54,525 nucleotides of DNA, taken from the NCBI GenBank assembly GCA_946406035.1, contig CAMJJG010000012.1, positions 1-54,525 on the forward strand. Direction: 5' to 3'. Both the position numbers and the translations under genes were made by a program. Origin of the DNA: an uncultured Prevotellaceae bacterium (GTDB taxonomy: Bacteria > Bacteroidota > Bacteroidia > Bacteroidales > Muribaculaceae). Each line of letters opens with the position of its first letter. The first letter of the stretch is position 1. Positions 1-7,705 of this stretch are shown one piece after another. Below the pieces are notes generated by a model. That model saw only the letters and a program-made list of their open reading frames with translations, made no database searches and was not told the DNA's origin.

Positions 1-382
1 GCTTGCTGAACTGGAATCTCTTGCGGGCCTTGGGCTGACCGGGCTTCTTGCGCTCTACAGCACGCGGGTCGCGGGTCATGAAGCCCTCCTTGCGCAGGGC
101 GCTCTTGTCCTCGGGGTTGATCTTCACCAGGGCGCGGGCGATAGCCAGGCGCAGGGCCTCGGCCTGTCCCTTGTAACCTCCACCAACGAGGTTCACCTTG
201 ATGTCATACTTCTCGGCAACGTCCAGCGTGCTAAGCGGCTGCTTAACAATGTATTGCAGGATGGGGTTGGGGAAGTAGTCTGCCAACGGGCGTTTGTTCA
301 CTGTGATTTCGCCATTGCCTTCCTTCACATACACGCGAGCGATAGCGGCTTTGCGGCGACCTACTGCATTAATCTGTTCCAT
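1..382 (-). CDS. rpsI: 30S ribosomal protein S9 (3' end cut by window edge)
   Basis: S9 is a small-subunit ribosomal protein whose basic C-terminal tail reaches the P-site tRNA. The 127 visible residues start MEQINAVGRRKAAIARVYV and include the S9 signature GGGYKGQAEALRLAIARAL. The reading runs to KARKRFQFSK at base 2, and base 1 fits the first base of an Arg codon. The usual ending is SKR, so the gene lacks only that codon and the stop. It lies directly downstream of rplM on the same strand with a 5-base gap, the standard L13-S9 operon order. Confidence 0.97.
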   Translation of the reverse strand, partial: MEQINAVGRRKAAIARVYVKEGNGEITVNKRPLADYFPNPILQYIVKQPLSTLDVAEKYDIKVNLVGGGYKGQAEALRLAIARALVKINPEDKSALRKEGFMTRDPRAVERKKPGQPKARKRFQFSK

Positions 383-387
383 GCTTC

Positions 388-870
388 TTATTTCAGTTTG
401 TTGATGTCAATAACTTTGGGATTCTGTGCCTCGTGGGGATGCTCGGGACCGTTGTAAACGTGAACGTTCTTCAACAGCTTGGCTCCCAGACGGTTCTTGG
501 GCAGCATGCCCTTGATTACTTGCAGGTACAGCGGGTGCATGCCCTTGCGCAGGTCTTTCTTCTTCTCGCTCTTGGCCTGAAGCAGAGCGGGGGACGAGAA
601 TCGCTGGCCACCGGGATAGCCCGTGTAGCGCACGTACTGGTGCTCGGTCCACTTCTTGCCGGTCATCTTGCACTTGTCGGCATTGATGATGATCACATTG
701 TCGCCACAATCAACATGGGGAGTGTAGTTGGGTTTGTACTTGCCGCGCAGCAACTTTGCCACCTTGGAGCACAAGCGACCCAGGATCTGGTCGGTAGCAT
801 CAACTACCACCCATTCCTTTTGAACGGTTTCGGCGTTGGCCGAAATGGTTTTGTAACTTAAAGTATCCAC
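388..870 (-). CDS. rplM: 50S ribosomal protein L13
   Basis: Early-assembling large-subunit ribosomal protein of 160 residues. The N-terminus MDTLSYKTISAN is typical of Bacteroidales L13. The family core is clear: VVVDATDQILGRLCSKVAKLLRGK, split here as VVVDATDQILGRL then CSKVAKLLRGK, followed by HVDCGDNVIIINADK, YTGYPGGQRF and GMLPKNRLGAKLL. The segment around residues 98-116 (QAKSEKKKDLRKGMHPLYLQ) differs somewhat from what I remember of Bacteroides L13 but stays in frame. It is the first gene of an rplM-rpsI operon with a good promoter about 115 bases upstream. Confidence 0.97.
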   Translation of the reverse strand: MDTLSYKTISANAETVQKEWVVVDATDQILGRLCSKVAKLLRGKYKPNYTPHVDCGDNVIIINADKCKMTGKKWTEHQYVRYTGYPGGQRFSSPALLQAKSEKKKDLRKGMHPLYLQVIKGMLPKNRLGAKLLKNVHVYNGPEHPHEAQNPKVIDINKLK

Positions 871-984
871 TTTTTTAAAATCCTAATTAATAGTTAGTTA
901 ATTGCCCAAACAACGCCATGCAGGACGGCCAAATCCCACACGACATTGCCCTAAAGGGCTCTTACTTTGGTAATAATCGGCGCG

Positions 985-1017
985 CAAAGGTACTGCTTTT
1001 CATTTTCATGACCAAAA
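985..1017 (-). promoter_or_regulatory. rplM-rpsI promoter, Bacteroidota type
   Basis: On the minus strand TTTTGG (1012-1017) and TACCTTTG (985-992) are 19 bases apart, a near-perfect match to the Bacteroidota TTTG/TAnnTTTG promoter. The resulting leader before rplM is about 105 bases, contains a short GAGCCC/GGGC hairpin and two GGGCAAT copies, and could hold an autoregulatory ribosomal-protein site. That last point is inference. Confidence 0.75.
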
Positions 1018-1205
1018 TTATTTCTCCTTTTCAAACCCGCGACCCCTCAAAATGCCCTCGATTTCACTTCTTTTAAGATTGATTAACAATTCATTTTCTT
1101 CTTTTCCTGTGATTTTTATCCTCAATCTCCTATTTCAGCTCCTTTTTTAAATGGGAAAAAACAAGAATAATATTGATAAAAACACGTTTTCTAAATAATT
1201 AGTTA

Positions 1206-1213
1206 TATCTTTG
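1206..1213 (+). promoter_or_regulatory. Putative -7 element for the DUF4419 gene
   Basis: TATCTTTG fits TAnnTTTG and lies 30 bases before the chosen ATG at 1244. The -33 side is only a T-run (1187-1190) at a short spacing, so this is a moderate call. Confidence 0.5.
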
Positions 1214-1243
1214 CTTTCCACTAACAATTTAAATCTAAACATT

Positions 1244-2533
1244 ATGGCTAAGACTTGTTTATCTTTATTGCTGGCTTTCGTCACGCTGACAGCATTGGCG
1301 AACGACAGCAGAATCATTGCTCGGTCGCCGGGTAGCATATCATTTGTGGTTGACGAGAATCTTCAACCGGTTGATTATGAGTTCACTCTCACTGATGGCG
1401 CAGAAATAGCAAAGTTATGGATGACGCCCCCGATGGATAAGACCCTTGATGAAGCCGAAAAGAATAATAGCCTTGTCGCCTCAAGTTTTGCCAATGAGCA
1501 CAACCTGGAGTATCAAGGTGAGGGTCCTTTTTTCTCGACACTGGTCACGGCTTATGCCAATCACATGTCGGTTACGCTGTCGCCCGATATGGTGTGGTTG
1601 CTCATCAGTCAGGGGTTCGCCCGCTATGTTGATTATCATGCCGAGGAACTCCGCTCCTTGTTCGTCGACCATGACGGTAAAATGGCACTTACTGTGTATG
1701 GAAATGACATTCTTTTTGATGATGCAGATTGGCCTAAATTGATAGGTGCTTTTGCATCACTAATAGATGAGAATACCCGGGGCGACATCGCCCAAGTCAT
1801 TACTGCCGACTTCTCTACGACGGGTCCCGTTGAACGTGTGGCATCGCAGATAACACTGATGAAGAGCATGGAGCACTATTTTGAATGTGAATTTGTGACA
1901 ACATGCGGTATTCCCTCGATTACCTTAAAGGGTACACCCGAGGACTGGCAGCGTGTGCTCGAAAAGACACAGAAACTCAGCCAGTATGGTCTGGATGGAT
2001 GGGTCAAGGAATTGGAGCCCATTTTGACTGAGTTCATCCGGGCGGCAGCGGGTCATCCCAATCAGCGGTTTTGGCAATGCATTGTCAAGAAAATACGGGA
2101 AGATGAACTGAGGGCTGCTGGTGATGGTTGTGGCGATGAAACGGAACCAACTATACTTGATGGATGGTTCTTGAAACTCTACCCGGATTGGGATGGAATA
2201 ACGTCCGATTTTGTTGAATATGGAACGTCATCGCTGGGATCTGAAATTGTGCGTGTTGAGTTCAACTATAAACTATTCGGCCAAAATTACCCCATGGAAC
2301 TTTGGGCAGGATTCATTGCAACCGAAGTGGATACTACAGCACGCATGCTGACTCCAAAAATCGGATGGATGGCAATTTTGAGTGAAAATAAAATGAAGAC
2401 CAAAGATGCTGCGATATATACTATACAAAAGCACTGGGCCCTGTCCCTGTGCCTCACGGTTTTGGTTATTTCAATCTTGGGCTTGATAGTGTGGATAGTA
2501 AGGAAACTAATCAAATCCCGCAGGAAATCATAG
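1244..2533 (+). CDS. Exported, membrane-anchored DUF4419 domain protein
   Basis: 429 residues, function unknown. The start chosen is the ATG at 1244, because it begins a clean signal peptide (MAKTCLSLLLAFVTLTALA) and follows a promoter; a TTG 33 bases upstream lies inside the -7 element. DUF4419 hallmarks follow: GPFFSTLVTAYANHMSVTLS, then DMVWLLISQGFARYV around residues 100-130, and DGWFLKLYPD near residue 310. The C-terminus has one hydrophobic segment (LCLTVLVISILGLIVWIV) followed by RKLIKSRRKS, predicting a protein fixed in the inner membrane with its domain in the periplasm. Many DUF4419 proteins I know of lack export signals, so this placement is noteworthy. It stands alone with its own promoter. 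Confidence 0.8.
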   Translation: MAKTCLSLLLAFVTLTALANDSRIIARSPGSISFVVDENLQPVDYEFTLTDGAEIAKLWMTPPMDKTLDEAEKNNSLVASSFANEHNLEYQGEGPFFSTLVTAYANHMSVTLSPDMVWLLISQGFARYVDYHAEELRSLFVDHDGKMALTVYGNDILFDDADWPKLIGAFASLIDENTRGDIAQVITADFSTTGPVERVASQITLMKSMEHYFECEFVTTCGIPSITLKGTPEDWQRVLEKTQKLSQYGLDGWVKELEPILTEFIRAAAGHPNQRFWQCIVKKIREDELRAAGDGCGDETEPTILDGWFLKLYPDWDGITSDFVEYGTSSLGSEIVRVEFNYKLFGQNYPMELWAGFIATEVDTTARMLTPKIGWMAILSENKMKTKDAAIYTIQKHWALSLCLTVLVISILGLIVWIVRKLIKSRRKS

Positions 2534-2562
2534 TAAAGCATTGCAAGGATAGAGTTTTTAAA

Positions 2563-2655
2563 CCGGGGCAGAGCCCCGGCCACGGGACACGACGCGCGGT
2601 ACCTTGTTGGACAAGACGTTGCGGTGGTGTTTTGTGGGCCAGGGCTCTGCTCTGG
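2563..2655. repeat. MITE-like inverted repeat between convergent genes
   Basis: Left arm 2563-2583 and right arm 2634-2655 are inverted copies with few differences (CAGAGCCC-GGCC-AC core, read on the plus strand of the left arm and the minus strand of the right), around about 50 bases. The left arm alone also folds into a perfect 7-bp hairpin CCGGGGC-AGA-GCCCCGG. No coding potential. It may serve as a bidirectional terminator or be a small mobile repeat. Confidence 0.55.
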
Positions 2656-2665
2656 TGAGTGGTAT

Positions 2666-4726
2666 TTACTTCTCGACGCGGATGCGGGCGTCAACGGCGG
2701 TGACGTGGTAGGGACCGGCCAGCAGCGGGTTGATGTCCATCTCCTTGATCTCGGGAGCGTAGTGGAGCATGGTCGAGAGGCGGCAGATGATCTTCACATA
2801 GGTAGCCTCGTCAAGCCCTTGCTTGCCGCGGGTGCCCTGGATGATCTTGTAACCCTTCAGGGAGCGCACCATGCGCTCGGCCTCGGGCTGTGACAGGGGC
2901 GCCAGACCGAACTGAACGTCCTTCAACACCTCGACGAAGATGCCTCCCAGACCGCACAGCACGTTGTGGCCGAAGGTCTTCTCGTACTTGGCGCCGATGA
3001 ATAGCTCGGTGCCGCTGATCATCTTCTGGATCATCACGGCGGTGGCGTCGGGAATCTGCATCATGCGGTCAAACTCGGCCTCGAGTTGGGCGTCGTCCTT
3101 GACGTTGAGCGTCACGCCGCCCACGTCGCTCTTGTGCACGGGACCAACGACCTTGACAACGATGGGATAGCCCATCTCGCGCGCTGCGGCAACGAGTTCG
3201 TCACGGTTGGCCGATACCTTCTCGGGAACGACGGGGATAGCGGCAGCCTGCAACAGGGCACGCACGTTGTCGGGCGAGATGTAGCCGTCCTCCTTGATGC
3301 CGTCGATGATGGCGCGAACGGCCTTGACGTCAACCTCGGGGCACAGGTTGTCGGTCGATGCGGGCTTGGGCGTGTCGGCCACGCGTACCAGTGCCTCGGC
3401 CAGAGCCACCTCGTCGGCAAAGTTCACATGACCCTTGTCGATGAATTCCTTCACCTCGCGGCCGGCAATGTTCAAGCACGGCAGCACGGGATAAATGGGC
3501 TTCTTGCAGGTGAGCATCTTCTCGTGTAGCACGGCATAGGCGTCGTCACAGGGCACCAGACCCGGCGTGCCGAAGATCACCACGATGGCGTCCACGTTGT
3601 CGTAGCGCTTCTCGCAGAAGTCGATGCAGATGCCCAGGTGCTCGGGAGTACCCGTGGCCAGGAAGTCGATGGGGTTGGCTACCGACGAGCCGGGATAGAG
3701 CTGCTCCTTCAATTCTTCACCGATCGTCTTGTCGAGCATGGGCACGTTCATGCCGCCCTTGCTCAGGGCGTCGGTCAGCATCACGCCAGGGCCGCCGGCG
3801 TGGGTGACGATGGCCACGTTCTTGCCGGTCATCTCGGGCAGGGTGAGCACGCAGCCGATGGTGGTCAACTGGTCGCGCGAGTAGCAGCGCACGATGCCGG
3901 CCTTGCGGAACAGGGCATCAACGGCGGTGTCGCTCGATGCGATGGCACCGGTGTGGCTTGATGCGGCGCGGCTACCGCTCTCGCTGGAACCCGACTTGAC
4001 GGCAGCGATGCGGCAACCCTTGTTGATGAGCGAGCGGGCATGCTTGAGCAGACGCTCGGGGTGGGAAATGTTCTCGATATAGAGCAACTTCACCTTGGAG
4101 TCGTGCTCGGGGTCAAAGTGCTCGTCCATGTATTCCAGCACGTCCTCGATACCAATCTGCTTGCCGTTACCGATCGACCACACGCTGTTGAACTGCAGAC
4201 CCTTGCTCACGCCGCTGTCGATGATGAACACGGCCGTGGCGCCCGAGCCGCTGATGAAGTCGGCGCCCTTGGGGCTCAAGGCCGGGATGGGCAGGGTGAA
4301 CACGCTGTGATGGTTGGTAGTCAACAGGCCGATGCAGTTGGGGCCGATCAGGGCCGCGCCATACTTCTCGCACGTGTCCAGGATGTGCTGCTCGAGCAAG
4401 GCGCCCTCGTGGGTCTCCTCGCCAAAGCCGGCGCTGATGATGATGAATGCCCTGACACCCTTGTGCTCGGTCAGGTAGTCAACATACTCGGGACAATACT
4501 TGGCTGCCACCACCAGGATGGCCAGGTCGGCGTTGGGCAGGTCCTTCATGTCGTGGTGGGCCTTGATGCCCTGTACCATGTCCTCCTTGGGGTTGAGGAT
4601 GTGCAACTCACCCTTAAAACCGCCCTGCTTGAGGTTGCGCACGATGGCTCCGCCGGGCTTGCTCTCGTTGTTGCTGCCGCCAATGACGACAATGCTCTGT
4701 GGATTCAGTAATTGCTGGTTAATCAT
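2666..4726 (-). CDS. ADP-forming acetate/acyl-CoA ligase, fused alpha-beta
   Basis: 686 residues. It would convert acyl-CoA, ADP and phosphate to the acid, CoA and ATP, conserving energy at the end of fermentation. Domain order: CoA-binding Rossmann domain (about 8-130, SIVVIGGSNNESKPGGAIVR and IGPNCIGLL), the two succinyl-CoA-synthetase-like domains (about 150-440), and an ATP-grasp domain (about 475-686). H258 in SHTGAIASSD matches the phospho-histidine of the alpha part. H531 in VHKSDVGGV matches the second histidine of the beta part. Both halves are therefore present with their key residues. It sits 80 bases downstream of ddl on the same strand, with no obvious TAnnTTTG of its own. The acyl substrate (acetate, propionate, branched or aromatic acids) cannot be told from sequence. 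Confidence 0.9.
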   Translation of the reverse strand: MINQQLLNPQSIVVIGGSNNESKPGGAIVRNLKQGGFKGELHILNPKEDMVQGIKAHHDMKDLPNADLAILVVAAKYCPEYVDYLTEHKGVRAFIIISAGFGEETHEGALLEQHILDTCEKYGAALIGPNCIGLLTTNHHSVFTLPIPALSPKGADFISGSGATAVFIIDSGVSKGLQFNSVWSIGNGKQIGIEDVLEYMDEHFDPEHDSKVKLLYIENISHPERLLKHARSLINKGCRIAAVKSGSSESGSRAASSHTGAIASSDTAVDALFRKAGIVRCYSRDQLTTIGCVLTLPEMTGKNVAIVTHAGGPGVMLTDALSKGGMNVPMLDKTIGEELKEQLYPGSSVANPIDFLATGTPEHLGICIDFCEKRYDNVDAIVVIFGTPGLVPCDDAYAVLHEKMLTCKKPIYPVLPCLNIAGREVKEFIDKGHVNFADEVALAEALVRVADTPKPASTDNLCPEVDVKAVRAIIDGIKEDGYISPDNVRALLQAAAIPVVPEKVSANRDELVAAAREMGYPIVVKVVGPVHKSDVGGVTLNVKDDAQLEAEFDRMMQIPDATAVMIQKMISGTELFIGAKYEKTFGHNVLCGLGGIFVEVLKDVQFGLAPLSQPEAERMVRSLKGYKIIQGTRGKQGLDEATYVKIICRLSTMLHYAPEIKEMDINPLLAGPYHVTAVDARIRVEK

Positions 4727-4806
4727 TTTATTATTTAGTTTTAAGTCTCTAGTTTCTAGTTTTTGTCAGGTTAAATGCTATAATATAATATTATTGTGGT
4801 TGAGGT

Positions 4807-5826
4807 TTAGAACTGGTTCTCGATGATGTCGGTCAACACATCTTTTAGCTCCATGCCGGCAGCGCGCACCTGCTGCGGAATGAAACTCGTCACCGTCATG
4901 CCTGGCGTGGTGTTGATCTCCAGCAGGTTGATGTGGTCGCTGCCGTCGGCATTGCGGGTGATGATGTAGTCGATGCGGATGATGCCGTTGCAATGCAGGA
5001 TGTTGTAAATGCGCAGTGTCTCGGCCTGCAAGGCGGCGGTGAGCTCGTCGCTGATGCGGGCAGGCGTGATTTCATCGACCTGGCCGTTGTACTTGGCGTC
5101 GTAGTCAAAGAACTCGTTGTCGGTCACCACCTCGGTCACGGGAAACACGACCGACCTGTTGCGGGTCTTGTAGCAGCCCACGGTGACCTCGGTACCGTCA
5201 AGGAAACGCTCGATCATCACGTTGTCGCACTGCTTGAAGGCAAACTCCAGCGCTTGGGCTAGCTGGTCGCGGCTCTTGACCTTGGTCACGCCGAAACTCG
5301 ACCCGTCGGCCGCTGGCTTGACAAAGCAGGGCATGCCCAGGTGCTGCTCGATTTTCTCCTCGGTCCAGTCATGATCCACGCCGCGGCGCAGCAGGATGCT
5401 GTCGGGCACGTTCACGCCAAAGGCACGCAGGTAGTTGTTCAGCGCAAACTTGTGGAACGTCAACGCCTCGACCAGCACGTTACAGGTCGAGTAGGGCAGG
5501 TTGATCAGGTCAAAATAGCCCTGCAGCACGCCATTCTCGCCAGGAGTGCCGTGGATGGTGATGTAAGCATAGTCAAAACACACCTTCTCGCCATCGCTGT
5601 CAATAAACGAGAAGTCGTTCTTGTCGATCTGGGGCTGGCTGCCATTGTCCAGGTTCACGTGCCAGTCCTGACCCCTCAATACAACGATAAAGACGTTGTA
5701 GCGGTCGTGGTCGATGGCCGAGTCGATGCCCTGGGCCGACCGCAGCGATACCTCGTGCTCCGACGAATCGCCGCCACACACGATGGCTATGGTCCTCTTG
5801 TTGTTAGATGTTTTATTCATTGTCAT
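4807..5826 (-). CDS. ddl: D-alanine--D-alanine ligase
   Basis: 339 residues. Joins two D-alanines with ATP in the cytoplasm to make the dipeptide used by MurF. The N-terminal motif CGGDSSEHEVSLRSAQGID is diagnostic, and the ATP-grasp core follows with CFVKPAADGSSFGVTKVK, ERFLDGTEVTVG and the metal-binding LLEINTTPGMT. I take the ATG at 5826 (MTMNKTSNNKR), which follows the -7 element by about 35 bases; the ATG at 5820 is also possible. An upstream in-frame extension would cover the promoter and is rejected. It is transcribed divergently from murF, whose enzyme uses its product. Confidence 0.95.
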   Translation of the reverse strand: MTMNKTSNNKRTIAIVCGGDSSEHEVSLRSAQGIDSAIDHDRYNVFIVVLRGQDWHVNLDNGSQPQIDKNDFSFIDSDGEKVCFDYAYITIHGTPGENGVLQGYFDLINLPYSTCNVLVEALTFHKFALNNYLRAFGVNVPDSILLRRGVDHDWTEEKIEQHLGMPCFVKPAADGSSFGVTKVKSRDQLAQALEFAFKQCDNVMIERFLDGTEVTVGCYKTRNRSVVFPVTEVVTDNEFFDYDAKYNGQVDEITPARISDELTAALQAETLRIYNILHCNGIIRIDYIITRNADGSDHINLLEINTTPGMTVTSFIPQQVRAAGMELKDVLTDIIENQF

Positions 5827-5860
5827 TTTTATAATTGCGCACACTTTTAAAAATCGGGGG

Positions 5861-5898
5861 CAAAAGTACAAAAAAAGCGGATTTTTTATGTACTTTTG
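5861..5898. promoter_or_regulatory. Divergent ddl/murF promoter palindrome
   Basis: CAAAAGTAC (5861-5869) and GTACTTTTG (5890-5898) are perfect inverted copies. Each arm contains a TACTTTTG -7 element: 5861-5868 faces ddl on the minus strand and 5891-5898 faces murF on the plus strand. The two RNA polymerase sites overlap, so the promoters probably compete or share one regulator. Confidence 0.7.
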
Positions 5899-5921
5899 CG
5901 GCAAAATAATGGACGTAAAAA

Positions 5922-7235
5922 ATGAATATCAAGGAACTGTACGCAATCTACGAGCAACATCCGGTCATTACCACCGATAGTCGCGACTGCCCCGAGGGCA
6001 GCATTTTCATCGCCCTGAAAGGGGATAGTTTTGATGGTAACCAGTTTGCAGCCCAGGCACTTGACAAGGGATGCGCCGTCGCTGTGGTGAGTGACGAACT
6101 GGTATATAACAGCTATCACGGCGACAAGCTGATGGTGCTTGTCCAAGACACGTTACAGACGTTTAAGGATCTGGCTCGTGAGCACCGCCGCCGCTTTGAC
6201 ATCCCCGTCGTGGGCATTACCGGCACCAATGGCAAAACGACGACCAAGGAGCTTGTGGCCGCCGTTCTGTCCCAGCGTTATAACGTCATGGCCACCCAGG
6301 GTAACTACAATAACGACATCGGCGTCCCCAAGACCCTGTTCCGCCTGAACTCCGGCCACGAGATCGCCGTTGTCGAGATGGGTGCCAGCCATCCGGGCGA
6401 CATCAAGACGCTGGCCGAGACGGCCGAACCTACCTGTGGCCTCATCACCAACGTGGGCAAGGCCCACCTGCAGGGATTTGGCTCGTTCGAGGGCGTTGTT
6501 CACACCAAGGGGGAACTCTATGACAACCTGGCCTCGCGTCAGGGCAGCATCATATTTGTCAACGCTGACAACGAGCACCTCATGGGCATCTTGCCGCAGG
6601 GGGTCAACACAGTCTATTATACCCGTGGTGTGGGCATGGAAAAAGCCCGGATTCAAGGCGAAATCATCGCCTGTGACCCGTTCCTGAGGCTGCGCTGGCG
6701 GGCTGATGGCGGCTTGTGGCACAAGGTGACCACCCACCTGATAGGAAGCTACAACCTGGACAACGTGCTGGCTGCCGTGACGGTGGGAATGCACTTTGAC
6801 GTGTCGCCCGAACAGATAGTCCAAGCCCTGGAAAGCTACGTCCCGTCCAACAACCGTTCCCAGCTCACCGAGACAGGGCGCAACCACCTCATCGTGGATG
6901 CCTATAACGCCAATCCCACCTCGATGGCTGCCGCGCTCGACAACTTCTGCCTGATGCAGGTGTCGCCCAAGATGGCTATCCTGGGCGAAATGCGCGAGCT
7001 GGGCTCCAGCAGCCGCGAGGAGCACATCCGCCTGGTCGAGAAGTTGGCGTCGTGCCCGTTCGACACCGTCTGGCTCGTGGGCGAGGAGTTCAAGGATATT
7101 GACTGCCCCTACCGCAAGTTTGATGACGTCGAGCAAGTCAAGGAGGCCATCAGGGCCAACTGCCCCGAGGGCCATTTCATCCTCATCAAGGGTTCTAATG
7201 GCATTCGCCTGTTTGAGTTGCCGGACCTGTTATAG
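5922..7235 (+). CDS. murF: UDP-N-acetylmuramoyl-tripeptide--D-alanyl-D-alanine ligase
   Basis: 437 residues. MurF adds D-Ala-D-Ala to UDP-MurNAc-tripeptide, the last cytoplasmic step of the peptidoglycan stem peptide. Mur ligase features: N-terminal substrate domain with TDSRDCPEGSIFIALKG, ATP-binding loop GTNGKTTTKE at residues 101-110, the QGNYNNDIGVP segment, the VVEMGASHPGDI motif, and the C-terminal NRSQ and DAYNANPTSM motifs. The ATG at 5922 gives the usual N-terminus; an ATG at 5909 is out of frame. Its leader is very short (about 17 bases from the expected transcription start). Confidence 0.96.
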   Translation: MNIKELYAIYEQHPVITTDSRDCPEGSIFIALKGDSFDGNQFAAQALDKGCAVAVVSDELVYNSYHGDKLMVLVQDTLQTFKDLAREHRRRFDIPVVGITGTNGKTTTKELVAAVLSQRYNVMATQGNYNNDIGVPKTLFRLNSGHEIAVVEMGASHPGDIKTLAETAEPTCGLITNVGKAHLQGFGSFEGVVHTKGELYDNLASRQGSIIFVNADNEHLMGILPQGVNTVYYTRGVGMEKARIQGEIIACDPFLRLRWRADGGLWHKVTTHLIGSYNLDNVLAAVTVGMHFDVSPEQIVQALESYVPSNNRSQLTETGRNHLIVDAYNANPTSMAAALDNFCLMQVSPKMAILGEMRELGSSSREEHIRLVEKLASCPFDTVWLVGEEFKDIDCPYRKFDDVEQVKEAIRANCPEGHFILIKGSNGIRLFELPDLL

Positions 7236-7477
7236 CACCCCTGTGTAAAGAGTGAAATGGCTTGACGATATAAACGACTGGTAATAAATTGGTTGTCTGC
7301 TTTTCTAGTAAAAAAAAGAAAAGTGGATGGTCAAAAAAATGGCAAGTTTTACTAATCGATTTTACGGGTTATTATAGAGTGGTTGACGAGATTTGTTGTA
7401 ATTTCGCCTACCGAAAAACCTCAGACCCTCATGATTTTGCTAATACCACTTGAGAACTAGTTTTTGACACTATAGCT

Positions 7478-7513
7478 GGCTGGAAACCTTACCCCGTTTC
7501 TGGCCTTTTTTTT
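7478..7513 (+). terminator. Intrinsic terminator
   Basis: GGCTGGAAAC (7478-7487) pairs over its full 10 bases, with two G-U pairs, with GTTTCTGGCC (7496-7505), and eight T residues follow at 7506-7513. It lies about 240 bases after murF, so it ends either a long murF tail or a short separate transcript. Confidence 0.75.
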
Positions 7514-7633
7514 CGTCCTGCTAGAAATTCTCGGCGTCCCTGACGTGTGGGCGTTAACCACAGAGCGGTTGCCCAAATCGGAGTCGTGTTGTGTGAAAAA
7601 ATGTTGTAGTGATGCGATTTTTGGCGATGGGAA

Positions 7634-7664
7634 TTGCGGGAGTTACCGTTTTGTAGTAATTTAG
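7634..7664 (+). promoter_or_regulatory. Putative promoter of the DUF5106 gene
   Basis: TTG (7634-7636) and TAATTTAG (7657-7664) are 20 bases apart. The -7 element has one mismatch to TAnnTTTG and lies about 40 bases before the ATG. Confidence 0.4.
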
Positions 7665-7705
7665 CCGTTCAATTATTGAGCCATCATGGCATATTAAAGA
7701 CGACT

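Larger units (their letters stand above)
871..1243. other. Intergenic region between rplM and the DUF4419 gene
   Basis: This divergent gap holds the rplM promoter and leader on the minus strand, and an AT-rich stretch ending in the promoter of the next gene on the plus strand. I see no further gene in it. Confidence 0.6.
7236..7705 (+). other. Long intergenic region after murF with attenuator-like element
   Basis: No conventional gene. It holds a weak promoter-like site TAATTTCG (7399-7406), a nine-codon open frame (7431-7460, MILLIPLEN), an intrinsic terminator (7478-7513) and then a promoter-like pair before the next gene. Confidence 0.5.

Noticed and set aside
1211-1243. TTG start 11 codons upstream of the DUF4419 protein
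   Set aside because: It lies inside the -7 promoter element and would hide the signal peptide.
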